Shown here piece by piece: positions 30,968 to 40,214 of a stretch of 64,000 bases of DNA. How positions within the stretch are numbered: position 1 is the stretch's first letter; the number at the start of each line of letters is the position of its first letter. The notes beneath the pieces are model-generated. The model searched no databases, was not told the DNA's origin, and saw only the letters and a list, made by a program, of their open reading frames with translations. This stretch comes from JAJAZB01 sp964244295 (lineage in GTDB: Bacteria > Bacteroidota > Bacteroidia > Cytophagales > Spirosomataceae): the NCBI GenBank assembly GCA_964244295.1, contig CAXTIG010000042.1, positions 1 through 64,000 of the forward strand, in the 5' to 3' direction. Both the position numbers and the translations under genes were made by a program.

Positions 30968-32488
30968 TCATTTTTTCAACCGATTCTTCAAAAATACCCA
31001 CTCCGCAAATCCTTTATCGGGCGCATTCAGCGACCCCATGCCGGGGCGGCGGTACGAACCCAGCACGACGTCGTCGTCGCCATCGCCGTCGGCATCGGCG
31101 CAGGCCATCGTGAGCCAGCGGCCCTCTTCGGCCCCGGCGAAGGTGTGGGCATTGAAGGTGAGCGGGCTGATTTGCATTAAAAGCACAAAGCCTTCGCGCT
31201 GCTTAGTTGGGGCTGGGAAAAAGCCAATGGCGGCGATGTCCAGATCGCCGTCGCCGTCAAAGTCGCGGGCCTCGGCCTGCTGGGCACCGTGGAGGGGGAA
31301 AAACCAGGCTTGTTTGAAGTGATTTTTCCCATCATTCAAAAACAACCGCACGCCGTGGTAAGGCTTCTGGCGGTAGGAGTAATCAGCGTTGTCGCCGTTG
31401 GTGTAGAGCAAATCCAGGTCGCCATCGCGGTCAAAATCCACGGCGCTCACGTAGCTGGAGCCATACACCGGCGAAAAACTCAATAGCACCTCTTCCCGGA
31501 ATTCTCCGCCGCCTTCGTTGACGAACAGCGAAATTCCCTCCAGCCCCTGCGCGAAGAGTGCCAGCACGTCGGGCTTGCCGTCGCCGGTAAAATCGGCGAC
31601 GGTGGTGCAGCGGGCACCGGGCCGTTCGGCCAGCAGGTGCTCGACCGGCTCCCGGTTTTGGGGAAACTCAAACCAACTCAGCCGTCCCAGTGTATTGCCG
31701 TAGCTACACACGACGGCGTCGGGTAGCCCATCGGCGTTCAAATCAGCCTGACTCAGGTGAACCGGGCGGCGCAGGCTGTCGAGCAGGCGACGGGGCGGCT
31801 GACCGGGCGCGAATTCGTACAGCCCGCCCTGGGCAAGATCGTTGGGCGACATGATGCCCATCGTGAGGGCGAGGTAGTTGCCGTTGGCTTGGGGCAATAC
31901 TTCCGACACCGCCGTGGGCGCGCGCAGGCTGTCCAGGAGCCGGAAAGCTTGGTCGAAAATCCGCACCCGGCCCAGTTGGTCGCTGAAGTAAGTGTGGCGG
32001 CGGGCGGGGTCGATTTTTACCTGGGTGAGAATGGGCAACCGGTTTTGGGCGACGCGGTGGATGGTCACGTCAAACCCCGGCAGGCCCGTTAGCACGGGCG
32101 GCTTGGCGGGTTGGGGCGGCAACGCGGCGGGGGCGTGGCGGAGGTAGTACGCCTCGATTTTGCGCATATCCGCCTCGGCCAGTTGGGGTTGCATCGGGTA
32201 CGCGTCGGTTTTAGCAACCTCCGCCATGTCGTCGGGCGACATTCCCGAAAACATCGACTCCTGACTTAGCCCGAGCCGCTTGCGCATGTTGGGCAGCACC
32301 CCCCAGCGCCAGGTGGCCGTATCGAGCAGGGCGGGTTCGGGGAATAGGTGGCAGCTTTGGCAGTGCTGGTGAGCTAGGGCTTCGCCGCTCAGGGTGGTTT
32401 CGAGTGGGTTGCCGCTGGCGTCGGTTTTCGGACTGGGCGAGCAGGCGGTGAGGAGGAAAAAGACGAAACCTAGCAAAAAAAATGTCAT
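30968..32488 (-). CDS. lipoprotein with c-type heme motif and FG-GAP/VCBS repeats
   Basis: 506 residues. The start is ATG 32488, giving a lipoprotein signal (FFLLGFVFFLLTACSP, Cys at the lipobox). A single heme motif CQSCH follows at about residue 43, with a possible axial Met farther on. The remaining chain is a beta-propeller with repeated calcium-binding motifs of DxDxDxDxD type: DLNADGLPDAVV, DFTGDGKPDVLA, DFDRDGDLDLLY, DFDGDGDLDIAA, DADGDGDDDVVL. Probably on the outer surface, it may bind substrate or pass electrons. Its start codon lies inside a family B palindrome; the longer in-frame start crosses it. Confidence 0.85.
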   Translation of the reverse strand: MTFFLLGFVFFLLTACSPSPKTDASGNPLETTLSGEALAHQHCQSCHLFPEPALLDTATWRWGVLPNMRKRLGLSQESMFSGMSPDDMAEVAKTDAYPMQPQLAEADMRKIEAYYLRHAPAALPPQPAKPPVLTGLPGFDVTIHRVAQNRLPILTQVKIDPARRHTYFSDQLGRVRIFDQAFRLLDSLRAPTAVSEVLPQANGNYLALTMGIMSPNDLAQGGLYEFAPGQPPRRLLDSLRRPVHLSQADLNADGLPDAVVCSYGNTLGRLSWFEFPQNREPVEHLLAERPGARCTTVADFTGDGKPDVLALFAQGLEGISLFVNEGGGEFREEVLLSFSPVYGSSYVSAVDFDRDGDLDLLYTNGDNADYSYRQKPYHGVRLFLNDGKNHFKQAWFFPLHGAQQAEARDFDGDGDLDIAAIGFFPAPTKQREGFVLLMQISPLTFNAHTFAGAEEGRWLTMACADADGDGDDDVVLGSYRRPGMGSLNAPDKGFAEWVFLKNRLKK

Positions 32489-32567
32489 CCTGGAAGGACC
32501 TTGTTCGTGCACTGGAGCGATTCCCGAAGCCCCAGACTTAACCAACAAGGTCCTTTCAGGATGACAG
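32483..32567. repeat. intergenic palindromic repeat, family B (copy 4, shortened)
   Basis: TGTCATCCTGGAAGGACCTT mirrored by AAGGTCCTTTCAGGATGACA. It lacks the GAGCGCAGCGAA part seen in other copies. The left arm read leftward (AGGATGACA) provides the ATG of the adjacent lipoprotein gene. Confidence 0.8.
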
Positions 32568-32611
32568 GCTCTTTCAATTTTTAGAATCATGTACCCGGTT
32601 TAGATGGTTTT

Positions 32612-34018
32612 TTACCGCAAAGCACCTTCCAGTTTATAAGCCCAAGCGTGTTGGCAAGGCACCGTAGCGGGCGTCACGACCGGGGCCGTCAGGGTGAGCT
32701 TGCCGCCCTTTCCCGCCGATTTTACCGGACCGTTGAAACCCAGCATCGTCACTTTCGTGGGCGTTCCAACCCCTTCCACCGCTATCATAGGCATCCATTC
32801 GCGGGAAATCACGTAGAGGTCGCTGCCTTTTTTGGTGAAATAGACTTTCGTCTTGCTGTCCACCTTCGGGGCTTTTTCCCAGGCGCGGGTGCCGTAAATG
32901 GCCTCGCCGTTGACGGCCAGCCAGTCGCCCACGTCTTTCAGGCGCTGCTGCATGATGACCGGGATGCGCCCGTCGGCGGTGGGGCCAATGTTGAGGAGCA
33001 GGTTGCCACCCCGCGCCACTTTGTCGATGAGGATGTCCACCACTTCTTTCGAGGTCGAATAATCGGCCAGATTCTCGTTGCGGTTGTAACCAAACGAGCC
33101 GCCGATGCCCCGGCATTCTTCCCAGGGCCGGGCGAATTGGGTGCCTTCGGCGTTGCCTTCGTGAACCAAATCGTACTCGGTCGTGTAAATGCCGCCGTGC
33201 TTCGAGCGGGTCTCCTTGCCCCAGCGGTCGTTGACAACCACCGTGTTTTTTACGGCTGAATCATTGAAAAGCCAGGCCAGAAACTCGGTGCTTTTCCAGG
33301 TTTCGCTGGGGTGGTCCCACTCGCCGTCGGTCCAAACCACGTCGGGCTGGTAGCGGGTCACCAAATCCTTCATCTGCGGAATCATGTGCTCGTCCACGTA
33401 GCGGCCCACGTTTTCGCGGTAGAGTGGGTTGTACCACTCGTAGAGCGAGTAGTAAAAGCCCATGCGCAGGCCCTTGTCTTTCACGGCCTTCGTCAAATCG
33501 CCCGCCAGGTCGCGGTGCGGGCCGACGTCCACGGCGTTCCAGTTCCAGGACTGGGCGCTGGGCCAGAGCGGGAAGCCTTCGTGGTGCTTGCTCGTCAGCA
33601 CGATGTACCGAGCGCCCGACTGTTTGAAGACCTCGGCCCACTCGTCGGGCTTGAAGAGTTCGGCTTTAAACTGGTTGGCAAAATCCTGGTACTTGAAGTC
33701 CTTGCCAAAATTCTTCTCGTGAAAGTCTTTGAAAAACTGATTGGTTTTGTTTCCCGGCTCCTGCCAGCGCCGCCAGTACCACTCGGCGTAGCGCTCGTAC
33801 ACGCCCACGCCATCGCGGGCGGTGGGGCTGTAGGCGGGCACCGAAAACAGGCCCCAGTGGATGAAAATGCCGAATTTGGCATCCTCGAACCAGGCGGGTA
33901 CGGGGCGGGAGTCGATGGAGGGCCAGGTGGGTTGGTAGCGGGTAGTCGTACTGCGGTCCGTCTGGGCGGAGACTATTCCGAAACTGAGAAAGAGCGCAAG
34001 TAGCAAGGGGATTTTCAT
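32612..34018 (-). CDS. alpha-L-fucosidase, GH29
   Basis: 468 residues with a clear signal peptide (LLLALFLSFGIVSAQ). The GH29 barrel is recognised by WFEDAKFGIFIHWGLFSVPAY (pieces WFEDAKFG and FIHWGLFSVPAY), YIVLTSKHHEGFPLWPS, DLAGDLTKAV, the nucleophile Asp in VVWTDGEW (about residue 232), GNLLLNIGPTADG and a C-terminal beta-sandwich. It releases alpha-L-fucose from glycans by a retaining mechanism, probably in the periplasm. It is in a run of leftward secreted-enzyme genes without SusC/SusD, so not a typical PUL. Confidence 0.94.
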   Translation of the reverse strand: MKIPLLLALFLSFGIVSAQTDRSTTTRYQPTWPSIDSRPVPAWFEDAKFGIFIHWGLFSVPAYSPTARDGVGVYERYAEWYWRRWQEPGNKTNQFFKDFHEKNFGKDFKYQDFANQFKAELFKPDEWAEVFKQSGARYIVLTSKHHEGFPLWPSAQSWNWNAVDVGPHRDLAGDLTKAVKDKGLRMGFYYSLYEWYNPLYRENVGRYVDEHMIPQMKDLVTRYQPDVVWTDGEWDHPSETWKSTEFLAWLFNDSAVKNTVVVNDRWGKETRSKHGGIYTTEYDLVHEGNAEGTQFARPWEECRGIGGSFGYNRNENLADYSTSKEVVDILIDKVARGGNLLLNIGPTADGRIPVIMQQRLKDVGDWLAVNGEAIYGTRAWEKAPKVDSKTKVYFTKKGSDLYVISREWMPMIAVEGVGTPTKVTMLGFNGPVKSAGKGGKLTLTAPVVTPATVPCQHAWAYKLEGALR

Positions 34019-34077
34019 AAAATCGAAATGCGGTTAAAGGCACACGGGTCGCCAAGTTAGGGCCAGCGGCGGACAAA

Positions 34078-34113
34078 GAAAAAGCCGCCCTGGTTTTACC
34101 GGGCGGCTTTTTC
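34078..34113 (-). terminator. intrinsic terminator between VWA gene and fucosidase
   Basis: GAAAAAGCCGCCC pairs with GGGCGGCTTTTTC around TGGTTTTACC. Symmetric A and T runs make it work in both directions; it ends the VWA transcript before the fucosidase gene. Confidence 0.8.
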
Positions 34114-34157
34114 GTAAATCAAGAATTTTCAGGGTTGATACTTCGGTCGGAACCGCC

Positions 34158-34817
34158 TCAGCTTTCGGTCTTCTCGCCGTCGTCTTGCACAAAATAACTG
34201 GTTCTCAGATCTTCGCCCCGGCTGATGCTGGCGCTGTACCGCTGACGGCTCCGGCGGTCGCGGGCAAACATTTCCCGGGTGCCCGCTTCGTCGGCTTCAA
34301 AAACGAGCGTGTTGGTGATGGACAGCGAAAAAGCCGCCTTCTCCACGTCGTGATTGGCACCGATGTAGGTGAAGGTCCAGGCTTGGTCTTTCAACTCGTC
34401 AATCAGTGCTTTGACCTGTTTTCCCGAAAATTCCTTCGAGGCATTTTCTTCCCCGTCGGTCAGAATCGTGACGAGTACGTGGTGATTTTCGACGCCGTAG
34501 AGTGTGCTTTTCAGTTTGTTGATGCTGAAGCCAATCGCGTCGTAGAGCGGCGTGGAGGCATCGGGCTGGTACATCCTTGCGTCGAGTTCACGGAGGATTT
34601 CGGCGGGTTCGTTGAACAACTTGGTTTTCACCCCCAGGCCGTTGAAGGTAATGAGCGAAACGAAATGCTGCTGGTCGGGAAATTGCTTCTGCACGCCCCG
34701 GATGGTTTGCACCACTTCGTTGAAACCCTGGATGGTGGGTTGCTTGATGCTTTCCATCGACCCGCTTTCGTCGAGGATAATCAGGTTGTAAACGCGCTGT
34801 TTTGAAGGGGTTTCCAT
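34158..34817 (-). CDS. VWA-domain protein
   Basis: 219 residues, cytosolic, with no signal peptide. A von Willebrand type A domain with a complete MIDAS: DESGSM (Asp16, Ser18, Ser20), the Thr in DASTPLYDAIG and the Asp in TILTDGEENAS. Such stand-alone VWA proteins bind a divalent metal and mediate protein contacts, some in TerY-like stress systems. No partner genes (ter, AAA ATPase) are adjacent. The ATG is directly preceded by a T6 run of a hairpin. Confidence 0.85.
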   Translation of the reverse strand: METPSKQRVYNLIILDESGSMESIKQPTIQGFNEVVQTIRGVQKQFPDQQHFVSLITFNGLGVKTKLFNEPAEILRELDARMYQPDASTPLYDAIGFSINKLKSTLYGVENHHVLVTILTDGEENASKEFSGKQVKALIDELKDQAWTFTYIGANHDVEKAAFSLSITNTLVFEADEAGTREMFARDRRSRQRYSASISRGEDLRTSYFVQDDGEKTES

Positions 34818-34895
34818 GAAAAAAGAGGGTAAAGTCGTGCTGCGAAATGCCCCTGAAAGTACGCATTTTTTGGCAGTACTCCACCCTCTTTTTTG
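34818..34895 (-). promoter_or_regulatory. long inverted repeat directly before the VWA start codon
   Basis: Leftward: AAAAAAGAGGGT at about 34895-34884 is mirrored by ACCCTCTTTTTT at 34830-34819, ending 2 bases before the ATG at 34817. It looks like a terminator whose T run abuts the start codon. The loop, about 50 bases, contains a TACTTTC sequence resembling a -7 box. Confidence 0.5.
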
Positions 34896-34924
34896 GATAA
34901 AAAGGAGCGCTTTTCCGAGCCGTT

Positions 34925-37129
<2,205 letters not shown>

Positions 37130-37155
37130 GAAAAGTAGAGCGGGTTTAGAAGAAA

Positions 37156-37186
37156 AAACCTCCGGACGGGGAGGTTTTCGGGTGAA
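37156..37186 (-). terminator. intrinsic terminator after psd
   Basis: Leftward: AAAACCTCC, loop, GGAGGTTTT and two further T. It lies between the psd end and the S9 peptidase start. Confidence 0.7.
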
Positions 37187-37263
37187 ACGATTGAGGACCG
37201 TAAGTTACGCAGTTGGACTATGTTGCGCAATTGATTCATGCGTTGCCGACAGGCTGGGAAAAC

Positions 37264-37923
37264 TCACGCCAACTCCGCAATCACCGTTTCCCCCCCCACG
37301 GTTTTCTGATTCAGATTCACCAATATCTTCGCGTCGAGCGGCAGGAATAAATCCACCCGCGAGCCGAATTTGATGAAGCCCATTTCGCCGCCCTGGTGGA
37401 CGTCCTGGCCTTCTTTCACGTACCAGCGGATGCGCCGGGCCACCGCGCCCGCGATTTGCCGGTACAGCACTTCCACGCCCGAGGGCGTGGCAATCACGAC
37501 GGTCGTGCGCTCGTTGGCCGTGCTCGACTTGGGGTGCCAGGCCACGAGGTACTTGCCGGGATGATACCGAAAAAACTTGATTACCCCCGAAACCGGGTGG
37601 CGGTTGACGTGGACGTTGACGGGCGACATAAAAATAGAAACCTGACGGCGCGGGCCTTTGAAGTACTCGCCCTCCACCGTTTCTTCGATCACGACCACCT
37701 TCCCGTCGGCGGGGGCGATGATGGTTTTTTCGTCGATGGGCGTGGAGCGGCGGGGGTTGCGGAAAAATTGCAGCACCAGCAAATACACTGCGAGGCTCAG
37801 CACCACCAGCACCTGCCGGAGGAGGATTTGTTCCGGCGCAAAATAGTACAAGCCGCTGTTGAGCAGCACCAACACGAGCAGGGTGGCGAGCAGAATGGAA
37901 ATGCCTTCGCGGTGAATCGTCAT
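37264..37923 (-). CDS. psd: phosphatidylserine decarboxylase-related protein
   Basis: 219 residues with two N-terminal membrane segments (ISILLATLLVLVLLN and VLVVLSLAVYLLVLQF). The catalytic domain has IIAPADGKVVVIEE, FMSPVNVHVNRHPVSG (catalytic His pair), and the self-cleavage site FGSRVD (Gly187-Ser188), where the Ser gives the pyruvoyl group. This is the short (psd-B/archaetidylserine decarboxylase-like) class that makes phosphatidylethanolamine from phosphatidylserine. No pssA is adjacent. Confidence 0.92.
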   Translation of the reverse strand: MTIHREGISILLATLLVLVLLNSGLYYFAPEQILLRQVLVVLSLAVYLLVLQFFRNPRRSTPIDEKTIIAPADGKVVVIEETVEGEYFKGPRRQVSIFMSPVNVHVNRHPVSGVIKFFRYHPGKYLVAWHPKSSTANERTTVVIATPSGVEVLYRQIAGAVARRIRWYVKEGQDVHQGGEMGFIKFGSRVDLFLPLDAKILVNLNQKTVGGETVIAELA

Positions 37924-38000
37924 CCGTCAGTTTACAGTTTTTAGTTCCCAGTTTTCAATTCAAGTCAACGTTGAACCACGACCCGGAACCCGGTTTTGAG

Positions 38001-38038
38001 AAAAATAAAATTGCCAGCGCTTAGCCAAACGCTGGCAA
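38001..38038 (-). terminator. intrinsic terminator after gdhA
   Basis: TTGCCAGCG pairs with CGCTGGCAA across a ten-base loop; leftward it is followed by TTTTATTTTT. It lies downstream of gdhA. The 200-base gap also carries short AACTGCCAACTGC-type repeats at 38090-38118. Confidence 0.75.
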
Positions 38039-38123
38039 AATTGGTGAAAATCGTTCAAGGTGCGGCTACCGAAATTTTCAGTGGGTCTAAAACTGCCAAC
38101 TGCAACTGCCAACTACCCACTTT

Positions 38124-39398
38124 TCAGTACCCTCCCCGGTACTTGTACGTCTCGGCCACTTTCTTGATGGCGACGATGTAAGCGGCAATCCGCAGCGAGA
38201 CTTTGTACTGCCGGGAGGCGTTGTACACCTTGTCGAAGGCGTCTTTCATGGCGCGGTCGGCGCGGCGGTTGATTCGGTCGAGGGTCCAGCCGTAACCGAT
38301 GCGGTTTTGTACCCACTCAAAGTAACTCACCGTCACGCCCCCGGCGTTGGCGAGGATGTCGGGCACGACTACGATGCCCTTCGCGTTGATGATTTCGTCG
38401 GCGGAGGCGGAGGTCGGGCCGTTGGCCCCTTCCACGATGAGTTTGGCCTGAATACTCCCGGCGTTTTCGTCGGTAATCACGTCTTCCTTCGCGGCGGGCA
38501 CGAGCACGTCCACGGCCAGCGAGAGCAGTTCTTCGTTCGATATTTTCTCCGCACCGGTAAAGCCTTCCAGCGTGCCTTTGTTGGCGTCGCGATACTTCAT
38601 CGCGGCGATGATGTCAATGCCCTTGTCGTTGTGGTAGCCGCCGCTCACGTCGCTGATGGCCGTCACGGTCACGCCGCGCTCGTGCAACAGCGAGGCCGCA
38701 AACGAGCCGACGTTGCCGAATCCCTGCACCGCCGCCGTGGCGCGGTAGGGGTTGATGCGCATTTTGTCCATCGCCGCCAGCGCCGCCACGGTCACGCCGC
38801 GCCCGGTGGCTTCGGTGCGGCCCAGTGAGCCACCGAGCACGAGCGGTTTGCCGGTTACCACGGCGTTGACGGTCATGCCTTTGGCCTTCGAGTATTCGTC
38901 CATCAGCCAGGCCATTTCGCGGGGACCGGTGCCCATGTCGGGGGCCGGAATGTCGCGGTCAGGGCCGAAGACGTCGAGCATCGACACGGTGTAGGCCCGC
39001 ATCAACCGCTCGATTTCACCCGCCGACATTTCGCGGGGGTTGCAGGCCACGCCGCCTTTGGCGCCGCCGTAGGGAATATCCACCACGGCGCACTTCCAGG
39101 TCATCCAGGCGGCCAGGGCGCGCACCTCGTCGAGGTTCACCGCCGGGTCGAAGCGAATGCCGCCTTTGGAGGGGCCGAGGATGTTGGAGTGAATGACGCG
39201 GTAGCCTTCAAACACGCGCAGCGAACCGTTGTCCATCGTCACGGGCAAGCCCACGATGACCTGCTGGCGCGGCACTTTCAAAATATAGTACATTTCCTCG
39301 CTGATGCCGAGCAGACTGACCGCCTGGTCGAAGCGCTGCATCATGCTTTCGAGCGGGTTTTCTTTATCCTTAATCGGAGCTGGTTCGAGGTAGCTCAT
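38124..39398 (-). CDS. gdhA: Glu/Leu/Phe/Val dehydrogenase (glutamate dehydrogenase)
   Basis: 424 residues. ELFV dehydrogenase with the catalytic Lys in GPSKGGIRF and PYGGAKGG, DIPAPDMGTG, and the NAD(P) fold QGFGNVGSFAA; also ANAGGVTVSYFEWVQN near the end. The length and motifs suit the NAD-type hexameric GDH interconverting glutamate and 2-oxoglutarate. The start is ATG 39398 (SYLEPAPIKDKENPLESM); a longer in-frame start would cross the promoter. A -7 box lies 58 bases upstream. Confidence 0.94.
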   Translation of the reverse strand: MSYLEPAPIKDKENPLESMMQRFDQAVSLLGISEEMYYILKVPRQQVIVGLPVTMDNGSLRVFEGYRVIHSNILGPSKGGIRFDPAVNLDEVRALAAWMTWKCAVVDIPYGGAKGGVACNPREMSAGEIERLMRAYTVSMLDVFGPDRDIPAPDMGTGPREMAWLMDEYSKAKGMTVNAVVTGKPLVLGGSLGRTEATGRGVTVAALAAMDKMRINPYRATAAVQGFGNVGSFAASLLHERGVTVTAISDVSGGYHNDKGIDIIAAMKYRDANKGTLEGFTGAEKISNEELLSLAVDVLVPAAKEDVITDENAGSIQAKLIVEGANGPTSASADEIINAKGIVVVPDILANAGGVTVSYFEWVQNRIGYGWTLDRINRRADRAMKDAFDKVYNASRQYKVSLRIAAYIVAIKKVAETYKYRGGY

Positions 39399-39455
39399 GG
39401 TTGCAATATTTTGGTAGAAAATAGTTCTTTGGAAAGAACGTTTAAGGAATGGGCG

Positions 39456-39505
39456 CAAACTTAGCCCCGTTAGAACGAGAAAACCAAGCCGAAAGTAGGC
39501 TTGGT
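39456..39505 (-). promoter_or_regulatory. gdhA promoter with overlapping inverted repeat
   Basis: Leftward TAAGTTTG at 39463-39456 is a -7 box. A perfect inverted repeat ACCAAGCC / GGCTTGGT with a 7-base loop (about 39483-39505) covers the position of the -33 box, so a repressor or activator site is plausible. Confidence 0.5.
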
Positions 39506-39646
39506 AAACCACTCATTTTCAGACCCGAATTTTGCTTGAAAATGTGTTTAACAAAAACGCCTCCGGGGTATTTGGCGAAATTGCATTTTTGCCGAATTTA
39601 TTTCGCTCAACGGGCATTGCGAGCGCGTTATATTTTTTTACCCTGA

Positions 39647-39677
39647 TTTGGTTTCCGGGGTGTCCAACCTAACTTTG
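39647..39677 (+). promoter_or_regulatory. promoter of the DksA-like gene (TTTG-N19-TAACTTTG)
   Basis: TTTG at 39647-39650 and TAACTTTG at 39670-39677 with a 19-base spacer, a consensus Bacteroidota promoter. It predicts a leader of about 60 bases before ATG 39742. Confidence 0.8.
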
Positions 39678-39741
39678 TAGCTACTGCAACCGGACCACTT
39701 CTGTTCATACCCGTTTTTTTACCAGTAAATCGACCACCACG

Positions 39742-40131
39742 ATGAACCAAACAGAAGAGCGTACCCGCTACTCCGAAGAGGAGTTGCGGGAATTTGAATT
39801 GCTTATTTCGAAAAAACTGGAGGATGCCCGCAGCGAACTGAAGTACATCCGTGAAACCCTGAACAAGAAAAACGATTCGGGTACCGACAACACCTCTGGG
39901 AACACCAAACTGCTCGAAGACGGGGCCGACACCAGCGAACGCGAAAACAACAGCCAGTTGGCCGCCCGCCTCCAGAAGTACTCCACCCAATTAGAAAACG
40001 CCCTCGTTCGCATCAAAAACGGCACCTACGGCGTCTGCGTCGACACCGGGCGGCTGATTCCCAAAGAGCGCCTGCGGCTGGTGCCCCACACCCAGCAAAC
40101 CATCGAAGCTAAGTTACGGCGGCAACCGTAA
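39742..40131 (+). CDS. TraR/DksA family transcriptional regulator
   Basis: 129 residues: a long coiled-coil N-terminal part (about 10-95) and a short C-terminal segment GTYGVCVDTGRLIPKERLRLVPHTQQTIEAK. DksA-type proteins enter the RNA polymerase secondary channel and tune initiation with ppGpp. Only one Cys (Cys99) remains of the four-cysteine zinc finger, as is usual in the Bacteroidota branch. It has its own strong promoter. Confidence 0.9.
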   Translation: MNQTEERTRYSEEELREFELLISKKLEDARSELKYIRETLNKKNDSGTDNTSGNTKLLEDGADTSERENNSQLAARLQKYSTQLENALVRIKNGTYGVCVDTGRLIPKERLRLVPHTQQTIEAKLRRQP

Positions 40132-40140
40132 AAAAAAGCC

Positions 40141-40210
40141 AGGCCCCCAATCCCCCGGAGGGGGCTTTTCTTTTGCACTTAAAACTCCCCCTTCGGGGGT
40201 TGGGGGGCCT
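40141..40210. repeat. intergenic palindromic repeat, family A (copy 4)
   Basis: AGGCCCCCAATCCCCCGGAG at the left and GGGGGTTGGGGGGCCT at the right, with a G-run/C-run hairpin inside. It lies between the DksA-like and M14 genes. Confidence 0.85.
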
Positions 40211-40214
40211 TCTC

